DNA of 64,000 nt from Anisodus tanguticus. Its lineage: Eukaryota; Streptophyta; Magnoliopsida; Solanales; Solanaceae. A program made the position numbers and the translations under genes. This document shows positions 22,267-32,879 of the stretch, one piece after another. Each line of letters opens with the position of its first letter. The first letter of the stretch is position 1. The notes under the pieces are model-generated. The model was not told the DNA's origin. It was given only the letters and a program-made list of their open reading frames with translations, and searched no databases. The DNA is taken from NCBI GenBank assembly GCA_034509755.1, contig CM067541.1, positions 31,633,504-31,697,503 on the forward strand, given 5' to 3'.

Positions 22267-24145
22267 ATGGTAACAATCTACATAGAAGCTCATATAGAAT
22301 ACAAACCTAATAAAATGATAAAACAAAAGATTTTTATTGACAGTGGAGCAGACTTATGTCTAGCAAAGAAAGAAGTATTAGGACCACACAGATGGAAAAG
22401 ATCTAAAACACATAGAACAAAAGTATTAGGCTTTAACGAACAAACAAAAGAAGTATTAGAACCACATAGATGAAAAAGATCTAAAACATGAGAATAGTAT
22501 TAGGAAAGACAATATTTAGACTACCAGTTATATACCAACTGAATGATATGAAACAACAAGTATTGTTAGGGAACAATTTCCTAGACTACTTCAAAACGCA
22601 AGTGATAAATAATAATACTTTCAGCCTACAAACACCTTGTAATAAATGGATAATACTAAAGAGAATATACCAATACATACACTAAGAATATGTAACATAA
22701 GGTCAGATAGGAATAATAACCTACAGTTATTAAGAGAAAAATACCTCAATATACTAAAAATAAATTTTGGAGAAAATCCGATGCAACTATGGGAAAAAGA
22801 AAAAATATATGCTGAAATCAAACTAATAAATCTTAGCGATATAGTTAGATCTAAGCCTATTAGATACAGCCCAACAGATCAGAAGGAATTTGAAACCCAA
22901 CTAAAAGAGTTATTAGAATTAAAATTAATACAAGAAAGTAAAAGCTCACATAGTAGCCCAGCCTTTTTAGTTAGAAAACATAGTTAACAAAAAAGAGAAA
23001 AGGCTAGAATGGTGATTGACTATAGAGAGCTAAACAAGAAAACTGTATTTGATGGATATTTTTTACCATACAAAAGGAACCTTATTAATAGATTAGGGAA
23101 AAAAATGGTTCAGTAAATTTGATTGTAAGAGTGGATTTTGGCAAATAAAACAAAAAAATGAATCAATAGCTTTAACAGCGGTTAGTGTCCCTCAAGGACA
23201 CTATGAATCGAAGGTACTACCCTTTGGATTAAAGAATGCACCACAAATATTCCAAAGAAGAATGGACCAAGTGTTCAGAAAACTAACAGAATACTGTATA
23301 GTAAATGTTGACGACATATTAATATATAGTGATGATTTGAAAAATCATATAAAACATCTAGAAGAATTTATAAAAACTGTGAAACAACATGGAATATTAT
23401 TATCTGAAAAGAAATCTGAAATCTTCAAAAATAGTATAGAGTATTTGGGATACATAATAGATAATGAAGGATTACAATTACAGGAACACATTGTAACAAA
23501 AGTAAAAAAAAATTAAAGATAAATTAGAGAGCAAAAAGGAAGTACAACAATTCTAGGAGTAGTAAACTACGCCTCAGACCATATAAAGGATTTACCACTT
23601 TTAAGAAAACCATTACAGGAACTAACTAGAAAAAATAACTTTTGAATGGAAGGAAGAACATACTAAAGCCATAAATAAAATCAAAGAAAAAGTGAAAGCC
23701 TTGCCGAAACATAGAATATCAACAGAACTGGATCAACTAGAACTTTTTACTGATGCCAGTGATATAGGATAGGGAGCAGTCCTCATAGCATATGATAAAG
23801 AGGATATAGATAAAGAAAAATCACTAATTTGTGGATATGGAGGCAGAACATGGAAGCCTAATGAGAAAAATTACCATATTAACGAGAAGGAACTATTAGC
23901 AGTAAAATTTGGAATAAAGAGATTCCATTATCACCTATTACCAGTAAAATTCATAGTTAGAACAGATAACACCCAAGTAAGAGCTTTCATTACAAATAAA
24001 ATAGACCCTTTTGCCAGAACTAAATAAGAGAAGAACATGGCAATCATTCTTTTATTGTTATGATTTTATTTTAAAAAATATATTCGGGACGAAGAATATT
24101 CTAGCTGATTTTCTTAGTAGGTATAACGATGTCAACCAGCAGTGA
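22267..24145 (+). pseudogene. Viral protease-reverse transcriptase-RNase H (broken)
   Basis: Retropepsin comes first: 'IFIDSGADLCLAKK' (about 22330-22370) and later 'QVLLGNNFLDYF' (about 22558-22593), separated by a local duplication with stops. The RT start has 'SSHSSPAFLVRKHS', then a stop at 22984 and 'ARMVIDYRELNKKTVFDGYF'. The catalytic motif 'NVDDILIYSDD' lies at about 23306-23338. RNase H follows with 'LELFTDASDIG' (a stop after it), 'INEKELLAVKFGIKRF' and 'VRTDNTQVRAF'. There is no integrase, as expected for a pararetrovirus. Several frameshifts (near 22490, 23095, 23510 and 23640) and stops destroy it. The family enzyme copies pregenomic RNA into DNA. The ORF closes with 'ILADFLSRYN' and TGA at 24143-24145, overlapping the next ORF. 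Confidence 0.85.
22369..22494 (+). repeat. Local duplication in the viral protease region
   Basis: About 48 bp beginning AAAGAAGTATTAGGACCACA at 22369 recur, with a few changes, from 22447 (AAAGAAGTATTAGAACCACA). The offset is 78 bp, exactly 26 codons. The second copy contains TGA stops where the first reads TGG and CAT, so it decayed after duplicating. Confidence 0.8.
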
Positions 24146-25174
24146 CAAATTCGAATAATATATTACCAATGTTACAGGAATCATCAAACAAAACCAAAAA
24201 ATTATTACAACCAAAATGGAAGAAAATATACACTTGCTAGAACAGCCGACAGAAGCCTTTAAAGACTTCAAAACCCTACAAACCTTGAAATCTTCCCAAA
24301 CCCCTACAGAAAAACCAAAGACTTTCACATCTAAACTTGCAGCCATGCCAACCACTATACCATCACCCATAACAGCATCGTCTTCAACGTCAGTAACAAT
24401 GTGCGACAAAGTGAAATTCTCACCTGAGTATATTACAGCTTACGAGCAAATTAATAAATTTTATGATTATAAATCAAACCCACACATTTTAAGAAGTGCA
24501 AAATTAAGCAAATACCCAAGGTTTTATACAATGAAAAATCAAACCCTGATATAATTCTTAAACTCTTTACTTACGGATTTATAGATAAAATACTAGTAGA
24601 TGAAACTTTTTATAATATTGCTAAATTACCCAATGTTTTAGTAGAATCTGCTAGGTTAATGATGGAATCATTCGGAAGAGGTATCTACAGTATACAATTG
24701 TTCGACGCCTCGATAGACTTAACAGGAAAACCTATCATTATATGCCAACTATTTAAAACATGAAGGAATAGCAATATAAGAGGAGATGACAAAGACCTGA
24801 AAATGAAAATACCATGTACTATAGAAAAGTTTCAAGAATGGCCCAGTGCCAAAAGAGCCATAGGACTATCAACCCTGAAGTCAAAAATTGAAGATATGCT
24901 AAGAGCAGGCAAAGCCAGTATTATTGGAAACTCCAAAGGAGGAGAAACTGAAGAAATTATCACACTATACTACAACAACGAGGTACTCTCACAAGACACC
25001 ACACACCTTACCAACATGCATGATAGAATCACTAAGATGGAGCACAAACACTCCAATGAGACAGTAGAACAGTACAAACTCTTAATAGGCCAAAGGAAAA
25101 GGCATGTTATAAGCATAAAGGAAGATACTACGCAGGTTACTATGAAAAAAGAAGGATCACCTAATCCTTTTTGA
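24129..25174 (+). pseudogene. Viral terminal ORF, inclusion-body/transactivator-like (broken)
   Basis: ATG at 24129 lies inside the polymerase ORF end (17-bp overlap). An in-frame TAA near 24156 and a later frameshift (about 24545-24800) break it. The first third is Pro/Ser/Thr-rich ('TPTEKPKTFTSKLAAMPTT'). The middle third has 'LFTYGFIDKILVDETFYNI'. The last third is intact from 24803 to TGA at 25172-25174 and includes 'PCTIEKFQEWPSAKRAIGL'. The middle and last thirds resemble the core of caulimovirid inclusion-body/translational transactivator proteins, which let ribosomes reinitiate on the polycistronic viral RNA. Position last before the promoter fits that family. The tandem overlapping ORFs upstream are the kind of message such a protein serves. 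Confidence 0.6.
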
Positions 25175-25181
25175 ATGAAAC

Positions 25182-25255
25182 GGCCCAATGTAGTTTAAAC
25201 TACAGAAAGCCACAATGTAACAAATTAATATGGCCCAATGTAGTCCAAACTACAG
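25182..25255 (+). repeat. Upstream direct repeat pair A of the viral promoter
   Basis: GGCCCAATGTAGTTTAAACTACAG (positions 25182-25205) and its copy with CC for TT (25232-25255) are 50 bp apart. Each contains a CCAAT-like core and an internal near-palindrome (TGTAGTTTAAACTACA). Confidence 0.8.
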
Positions 25256-25286
25256 TAAAACCCATGTATTATCATACTACTAAAAA

Positions 25287-25356
25287 GATACCGTTCCTAT
25301 TCTATAGGAGTATCAAAAAATTAAAACGATACCGTTCCTATTCTATAGGAGTATCA
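25287..25356 (+). repeat. Tandem 29-bp palindromic repeat pair B of the viral promoter
   Basis: Two perfect 29-bp copies (25287-25315 and 25328-25356), period 41 bp. Each holds nested inverted halves: GATAC...GTATC outside, TCCTAT-TCT-ATAGGA inside. Duplicated short palindromes upstream of a TATA box look like enhancer elements, as in other caulimovirid promoters. Confidence 0.85.
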
Positions 25357-25700
25357 TCGAAGAAGAAGAAAAAAATTCATCTTTTAGTGAAAAGAAGACA
25401 GACAAAGATGCCTCTGTGCAAAGAAGACACCTGTAAAGATGTCTGTGGAAGAAAGCAAAAGTCGCGGACCCACAAGAAATCAAAGACAGAAGATGACAAG
25501 CCAACAAACGTTGAAAAGAATGGCAGCAACGACAAACAACTTTAAGAAAAAGTATGAAAGGACAAGAGACAAAACACTGTTTGCTTTAGGACTTTTGTAA
25601 CAATAATGTATCGACTTTATTACTTTTTCAGCATGCCAATAGTGAAAGGCAACCGAGGTTATCTATATAAAGAGTCTCATAGTAACATCTGAAATCATCT
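25357..25700 (+). promoter_or_regulatory. Pararetroviral pregenomic RNA promoter
   Basis: TATATAA at 25664-25670 (context ATCTATATAAAGAGT) follows an enhancer-like stretch with 'AAGAAGACAGACAAAGATG' and 'AAGAAGACACCTGTAAAGATG' half-repeats (25391-25440). The position, just after the last viral ORF and ahead of the leader, is that of the 35S-type promoter. Initiation would be expected about 30 bp downstream near 25700. The short ORF at 25171-25545 on this strand crosses the region and is not likely to be a gene. Confidence 0.7.
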
Positions 25701-26216
25701 TTCGAAATACACAGCTTCAAAACCTTTGAAATACTCTCTCATGTCTAGCTAAAAACCCTTTTAGTTTATAACCAATATCACGATTAATAACATAATACCA
25801 AAAGATAGATACTTTGATAGCTTATACTTAAGAACCATATTAGTCCATAAAACACCATCTCTTAAAAGAAAATTTAAGAAAGAGTCTGTCGAGCAACTCC
25901 CAGCACCTAGGCCATTTATCCCGTCACCAGTGAGGAAAAAAGGGAGGCAGAGCCAGGGTGGGTTGAGTATCTCCGGTGATCTTAATATTCTGCTAAGAGG
26001 TATATTTTCAGACTATGCGTTTCTAATTATAATCTTGATAAGTATACATCTCTGTAATTATGATATTAAATGTTGATAGAAGGCTATAGACTATTATTTA
26101 AAAAATGAATTTTGAGTTAATAATACATGCTTCCGTACTACATGCTTTATATTTGTTAAACCTACATATGAATATGTGAATATGCCATCTATATTCCTAC
26201 CCTCTTCAGGGTTGTT
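25701..26216. other. Probable viral leader passing into flanking sequence
   Basis: No protein domain. The first part, to about 25960, likely belongs to the viral RNA leader. The remainder is AT-rich and unassigned. I could not find the junction, and there is no obvious overlap with the sequence left of the primer site at 17257. Confidence 0.4.
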
Positions 26217-26890
26217 AGATGATGAAAAGATCCGCTATGAAAATGGAAACTGTGGAAAATTCATTTGTTGATCATAGAAGAGAAAAATAGTCAACACTCT
26301 AATATCAAGGAAGTGGTGGAGGAAATGAAAAAGAGATCTTCAAAGTATTGGGAATAGTATACTCAAGTTTTTTCTCTGGCAGTAGTTCTTGATCCTCGAT
26401 ACAAGTTACCGTTAGTGAAATTTTGCTTGTCAAAGCTTGATTATTTGACTTGTAATGAAAAGGTGAAGGTTGTTGAAGATAATTTGCATCGATTATTTAA
26501 GGGATGTGAAATCTCCAACATCTAATAGCCCATTGGTGGAAAGTACTATTGATGATACTGAAATAAGAGATGAAATGGATGAATATGATTTGTTTGAAAT
26601 TCAGTCAGAACCTAATTAGGAAAAATACTATTAGAGTTATACTTGGAAGAGCCGGTACTTGTCCATAAGGGAAATGAAAATTTAGATGTACTTAATTTTG
26701 GAAAGATAACATGAGTAGATACCTTGAGCTTTCATTGATGGCACGAGATGTTTGAAGCGTCTGAATCAACCTTCAGTATTGGAGGATGAGTATTTAGGAA
26801 ATATCAAAGTCCAATTTTACCAAAAAATGCAGAAGCTAAGTTGTTAAGTTGTGTTATCAGGATTGGCTCTACTAACATGGAGGTAAAACT
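26217..26890 (+). pseudogene. hAT-superfamily transposase, C-terminal remnant
   Basis: Broken plus-strand frames give 'SSKYWE', 'LAVVLDPRYKLPLVKF', 'CLSKLDYL' and later the dimerisation-domain signature: 'YLEEPVLVHKGNENLDVL' near 26640-26695, 'MSRYLELSLMARDV' near 26710-26753, then 'SESTFSIGG' near 26761-26790. The order DPRYK ... LD.YLEE ... LS.MARD.L...ASES.FS.GGR is diagnostic of plant hAT (BED/RICESLEEPER) transposases. Several stops and frame changes, and no N-terminal half nearby, show a dead fragment. The full enzyme would move the transposon by cut and paste. Confidence 0.75.
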
Positions 26891-27128
26891 TATTCTTATT
26901 GATATGTGTCATGTCAATTTTTTTCTTACTCATTCTCTATAGTTATGAATTCTTTTTTAATCTATTTTTAGCTGTTGATGATTCAGATGAAGATGATATT
27001 GGAATTAATGTGGAGAAGATTGCTGCTAGGTGCTGATGACTATTATGACATAGGTATTTATTAAGTACTAAACCAAAACAGAGACACTGTTGCTTGACAT
27101 CTTCTTGAAAATATTTTTTTTGTTCTGC

Positions 27129-29148
27129 ATCGATTCAGTCCGTTAGTACTCCGAACTACAATAAATATTAAGGAACCGTCGTTAAGCTATAGAAGCTATA
27201 ATTCAAAGCAAAAGAGCGACTAACTCGTCCTACACAAATTTGGACAACACCTCCCCTTATTTTTTTCACTTTCCTCAAATCAAACAACAAGACCAACATG
27301 CCAGAACAATATTGGTAATAACATAGCCACGTTAAACCATCAATAACCAGCAACTCAAGCAATAGCACAACAAGCGACAAGCTTGGTTTTAGATTAAACA
27401 ATTATAGCTCTAAAACCCCTTTTCTCCTTCTAGAATTTGTTAATAACATTAACCAAAACATTTTAATTACTCCTACTGATTTTCAGCCACAACCCAACAT
27501 TAAAATGAAATCATAACAGTCCAACAATTTACAGCAAGTCAAAACCGATTTTCAGATCATTAATTCTTACTTCCACAACCTAGTTAAGAAATAAATAAGC
27601 TTAACCACAACACACTCCAGCCAATCCTAACATGTGACAACCATATAATAACATGAAACTACTCCAAAACAGTCCATAACAACACAACAACTTTCACCCG
27701 ATTTTCAACTCCTATTTGACAAGTTCTTTACCACACAACTAGCTAGAACTTAGATAAACTTAAATACATAAAGGAGAGAGGTTTCCTTAACCTAATTCAA
27801 GCGCTAAAAGGGCAGAAACATGGTAGTATCTTACCTTGGATGAGAGAACCAATTTCCTTTATTTAGATTCTTCAAGATTGAAGACAATCTTTCAACTTGA
27901 ATTGAAGAACAAGAAGAGTGAATGTCTTTCTCGAGAGCTAGAGGAAATGCATCTCAGGTACATCAATTAGTAGGTATGAGAGGATTAAAAAAAATCAAAA
28001 TAATGAAAGTCAAATACTCTTCTTCAAATTCTACATTACATACTCTTTTTCTACGAGATGCTGGGAATCCCTTGTACCGCATAGTATGGGGAGATCGGAG
28101 CAACAGGGAACGCCTAGATGACGTTTTTCTTCTTGGGCTGCAGTAAGTAGATCGAGAGGTTGTTCTGCCCCTTGTCCCCGAATATGGGGAATATGTTCTC
28201 ATAAAATCTTGCTCCAATCTGACCCTTCTTATTGGACGATAATGATACTTTCCAAAAATCTAAATTCTTGATCAATGGAGGAACAATATCACCATTTTTG
28301 TTCAATAAGATACCAAAGTGGATGATTGACTCATTCCATACTAAAAATAATCACAGGAAATCGCGCTCAAGTGGTCGTTGATGAAATATCTAATCCTCAT
28401 TTTCCCTGTCTGGTGTGGTCTTCCGCTGTCCCTTTCTGCTTCACGCAATAGCACGCTCCAAAGCAAGCGGACTTCGCCGATAGTAGCCTCTGAATTAGTC
28501 GAATAGCTCCTTTCCGGCAAAGCTTACCAATCCTATACTCCAGATTCTTAAGAATTTGGGGATGACCAGTTTAGATGGAGTTTCTCTTTCAATTGAAACT
28601 TGAAAAGGAAAGAGAATCACTTGAGGTCTCTTAGGGTTATGGAAAAATCAGCGTTTTGGAGAAGGCTTCCATAGATAGCTTGAGAGTGAAGTTTATGAAT
28701 GTAAAAGGGGAGAAAGATGATGTTCATCAGCCCTTTAAGGGGCCTCTTGGTCGACCAACACTTGCCCCATTAAGTGGATTAATTTGGACCTTACCTTTTA
28801 ACAAATAGGTGATACACTTACTTGTCATCTGCTTGCTTAATTTAATAGGTGTCACGTGCTGCCCTTCTTCACTTAGACACGTGTCTCATCCTCGTTAATA
28901 ATCATGGCATGTGTTAAGTAGATCAAGCTAGTAGGACGGGTAAGCAAGTAGCTCGAGCAAGTAGGACTGTAAGCAAGCAGCTCAATTTTTATGTATTCAA
29001 TATCCCGTTTGTTTTCCGAGTCTCATTCACCTTAACTTACTTGAGATTCCAATAAACCTTCCTTAACCTTGTAGATGGATTTCATCCTTTATAAGCTTAC
29101 ATTAGATATCTTATAATTACAATGACGTATGAAGTACGATGTGTAACA
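27129..29148 (-). mobile_element. Chromovirus LTR copy c (truncated, carries organelle DNA)
   Basis: Closely matches 35428-36837 from GATTCAGTCCGTTA to its end GTGTAACA at 29148. About 1.1 kb of the LTR is missing on the low-coordinate side, where hAT debris abuts. It is the 3' LTR of the minus-strand chromovirus. It differs from copy b by a roughly 630-bp insert (27918-28545). Confidence 0.8.
27918..28545. other. Organelle-derived DNA inserted in the LTR
   Basis: Absent from LTR copy b, where GAACAAGAA is followed almost directly by ATTCTTA.AATTTGGGG. The insert opens with a plus-strand frame reading 'RARGNASQVHQLVGMRGL', a highly conserved segment of chloroplast RNA polymerase subunit beta'' (rpoC2), which stops matching after about 22 codons. 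The rest (28050-28545) is less AT-rich and in the style of plant mitochondrial intergenic DNA. A chloroplast scrap joined to mitochondrial-like sequence suggests transfer to the nucleus via the mitochondrion. Confidence 0.7.
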
Positions 29149-29409
29149 TCCTTCCCCCTTAGAAATATTCGTCCTCGAATGTGCCGTACACAAGAATACA
29201 AACAATCCTTATGTCTTTCTGAAAATTTTGGCAGAGTCTCCCTTATAAATGGGACCATTAGAACCCCTGTAAACACACAAAAAATATCCAAACATTCCTT
29301 GTAAGGCCATACAATGCAACATACATAATATCAGACTTCACATAGTTGTTAAACATCAATTATAACAATCTAAAATAGAACTCACCTTATGTTTCTCTCG
29401 GACCCTCGG

Positions 29410-32400
29410 CGTTGGCCTGAAATAGGTAAAGATGTTTGTGCTTCATCTCATCTTTCGCCTCCCATGTCATCTCTTCTACATTCTTATTCCGCCATAGAAC
29501 TTTCACGGAGTCTACTTCTTTAGTCCTCAACATGCGGACTTAATAATCTAGGATAGCAATAGGAACCTCTTCATACGATAAGTCCTCTGTAGCTTGAACA
29601 TCATCAATTGGTACGGTCCGAGAGGGATCCCCAACACATTTCCTCAACATAGAAATATGGAAGACTAGATGAACAAACTCTTAACTCTGGAGGCATGTCC
29701 AATTTCCAAGATATTTGGCCTATTCACTTGTTTATACAATATGGCCCAATGTACCTCAGGTTTATCTTTCCTTTCTTCCCAAATCTCATGACGCCTTTAA
29801 TTGGTGAAATCTTCCAAAAGACCTAATCATCAACCTGAAAATCTAAGTCCTGTCGTCGTACATCCGAATATGACTTCTGGCGACTCTGAGTGGTTAACAA
29901 TCGCTCCTGAATTATCATTACCTTATCTACCGCTTGATGCACCAAATCAGGTCCATACAGTTCATATTCACCTACCTCGAACCACACAATAGGAGTTCTA
30001 CATCTCCGCCCATACAAAGCCTCATATGGAGCCATTTTAATACTAGCATGGTAACTATTGTTATATGCAAACTCAATAAGAGGTAGATGTTCGTCCCAAC
30101 TTCCTTTGAAGTCCAACATACAAGCTCATAACATATCTTCGAGCGTTTGAATTGTACGCTCGGCCTATCCGTCAGCTGAGGGTGGAAAGATGTGCTAAGA
30201 TTAACATGAGTGCCCAAACCTTTCTGAAATAATCTCTAAAAGTAAGTTGTGAATTGAGCACATCTATCATATATAATAGAAACAAGGACACCATAAATAT
30301 GAACAATTTCCCTTATGTCCAACTTCGCATAGTCCTCGACTGTGTAAGTAGTTCTAACCGGCAAGAAATGAGCTGATTTGGTCAGCCTGTCAACAATCAC
30401 CCAAATAGAGTCAAACTTACGATAAGAGCGAGGCAACCCTATAATAAAATCTATGTTAATCATTTACCATTTCCACATCGGGAACTCAATATTTTGTGTC
30501 AATCCACTGGGTTTCTGGTGCTCTATCTTTACATGTTGACAGTTAGGGCACTAGGCTACAAATTCTGCAATGTTCTTCTTTATACCTTTCCACCAATACA
30601 TTCCCTTAATATCATGGTACATCTCACTAGATCCGAGATGAATAGAATATCGAGAGCAATGGATCTCTGTCATAATCTTATTCAGTAGTCCTGCTACATT
30701 GGGAACACACAATCGACACTGGTACTTGAGGACTTCATCTTCATCAAGCTCAAAGGCTGTGGTATTATTTTGCTTAACACCTTCACAGATTTTCCCTAAA
30801 ACGGGATCTTTCTACTGACACTCCTTAACTTCTTCTACAAGGGAGGATTCTGCTGCATTCTGAATCATAAGACCACTGTCATCCGAATCCGACACTCGGA
30901 CCCCCAAAATAGCTAGTTGATGAAGTTCTTTAATCAACTCCTTCTCAGCCCTCACATGTGCCATACTACCTATATACTTGCGACTAAGAGCAACATCTAC
31001 AATGTTAGCCTTACCTCGGTGATATAGGATGTCCACATCATAATCCTTTAGCAATTCAAGCCATTTTTATTGTCGCAAGTTTAGCTCCATTTGCTTAAAT
31101 ATGTATTGGAGACACTTATGATCCGTGAACATGTCTATATGAACACCATACAAGTATTGCCACCAAATCTTTAAGGCATAAACTACTGCAGCCAACTCCA
31201 AGTCATGCATCGAATAGTTCTTTTCATGTTTCCTCAATTGCCTTTGAGCATAGGCTATTACCTTATCATGTTGCATCAATACACATCCCAGGCCTGTCCT
31301 TGAGGCACCACAATACACCACATAACCCTTTGCACCCTCTGGAAGAGTAAGAACTAGTGCCAATGTCAATATATCCTTCAACTCTTGGAAGCTCTTCTCG
31401 TAAGCGTCGGACCATTAAAACTTAATAGCTTTCTGCGTCAACTTTGTCATAGGGGATGATATGGAAGAAAACCCCTCTACAAATCTTTTGTAATAGCCGG
31501 CTAAGCACAAGAAACTACGGACCTCTGATGGAGTCATGGGCCTTGGCCAATTCTTTACTGCTTCTATCTTTTGAGTATCAACTCTAATGCCCTCATACGA
31601 CACTATATGGCCAAGAAATGCCATTGAACGCAACCAGAATTCAAACTAGGAAACTTAGAGTACAACTCACGATTCTGAAGCATCTGCAATACAATTTGCA
31701 AGTGATCTGCATGCTCTACCTTCGAGTAGGAATAAATCGGAATGCCATCTATGAACACTATCACAAACACATCTAGAAATGGGCGAAACACATTATTCAT
31801 TAGATCCATAATGTCGTCGGCGCATTCGTTAGCCCGAATGACATTACTAGAAACTCAAAGTGCCCATACTTCATTCTAAAACCCGTTTTCGGAATGTCTT
31901 TCTCTTTTACTCTCAACTTATGGTACCCCGGCCTTAAGTTGATATTTAAGAAGCATTTAGCACCTTACAATTTATCAAACAAATCATCTATTCTTGGAAG
32001 GGGTACTTATTCTTTATAGTAACCTTGTTCAGCTACCTATAATCAATACACATTCATAACGAACCATCTTTCTTCTGTACAAACAATACTGGCGCACCCC
32101 AAGGTGATATACTAGGCCTAATGAAGCCATTCTCTAACAAATCTTTCAATTACTCCTTCAATTTTTTCAATTCAGCTGGAGCCATTCTATACGGAGGAAT
32201 AGATATCGGCTGAGTGTCCGGCAACACATCTATGCCGAACTCAATTCCCTTCAGGAGGAAGACCCGAAAGCTCATTTAGGAACACTTTAGGGAACTCATT
32301 AACCACTGAAACTGACTGAAGAGTAGGTGGTTCAAAATCGGCATCTCTAACCCATACAAGATGGTATAAGCAACCCCTAGATATCATCTTCCTTGCCTTG

Positions 32401-32780
32401 AGATAGGATATAAATTTTCCCTTAGGCATTGCAGCATTACCTTTCTGTTCTAGAACTGATTCACCTGGGAACTGAAATCTAACAACCTTCGTATAGCAAT
32501 CAACATTAGCATAACATAATGCTAGCCAATCCATGCCCATAATAATATCAAAATCAACCATCTCTAATTCCACTAAGTCTGCTGGGGTATGATGATTACA
32601 AACAATCACCACACTTACGATAAACTCTTCTAGCAACTACCGGCTCACCCACTGGCGTGGATACCTCAAAGGGTTTACGTAACAACTCGGGTCCCATGTC
32701 AAACTTACGAGCAACAAGATGAGTGACATATGATAAAGATCAATAAATGTGTAGACCTCATGTGAAGAGATGGATAGTAT
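29410..32780 (-). pseudogene. Chromovirus pol: protease, RT, RNase H, integrase, chromodomain (broken)
   Basis: On the minus strand, protease is recognisable by 'FDIIMGMDWLALCYANVDCY' (about 32500-32560). RT has 'FRPFLDVFVIVFIDGIPIYS' near 31729-31785, where the usual FIDDI has Gly for the second catalytic Asp, and 'MRSMAFLGHIVSYEGIRVD'. RNase H (31067-31381) has 'MHDLELAAVVYALKIWWQYL' and 'DHKCLQYIF'. Integrase has a decayed zinc-binding part (30560-30720), the first catalytic Asp region 'IDFIIGLPRSYRKFDSIWV' (30410-30463) and 'IIYDRCAQFTTYF' (second Asp, near 30250); the tail 'FAYNNSYHASIKMAPYEAL' is at 29823-30119. At least six stops or frameshifts. Pol would copy and integrate the element. 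Confidence 0.85.
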
Positions 32781-32879
32781 ACTTGTGATGACTTCAGGTG
32801 AAGACTCTAGGTCCTGTTGAGCATAAATGCAGTTCTGATTACCGCCTGAGCTAGATGTTCTTCCCTTACCTCTACATCT

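Larger units (their letters stand above)
16985..25960 (+). mobile_element. Endogenous pararetrovirus (Caulimoviridae-type), about one genome length
   Basis: Plus-strand A-rich sequence with a caulimovirid gene set in order: tRNA-Met primer site (17257), two small ORFs, 30K-type movement protein (18000-19254), coiled-coil ORFs, capsid protein with zinc knuckle (20557-21987), protease/RT/RNase H without integrase (22267-24145), transactivator-like ORF (24129-25174) and a TATA promoter (25182-25690). There are no LTRs. Many nonsense codons and frameshifts show an old integrated copy that cannot make virus. Separate movement, capsid, polymerase and terminal transactivator ORFs point to the caulimovirus/soymovirus/solendovirus side rather than badnaviruses. 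A solendovirus-like element of the kind known in Solanaceae is my best guess. The ends are approximate. Confidence 0.9.

Noticed and set aside
16985..25960. Reading the block as an LTR retrotransposon
   Set aside because: No LTRs or integrase, but movement-protein, capsid and transactivator-like ORFs and a caulimovirid-type promoter.
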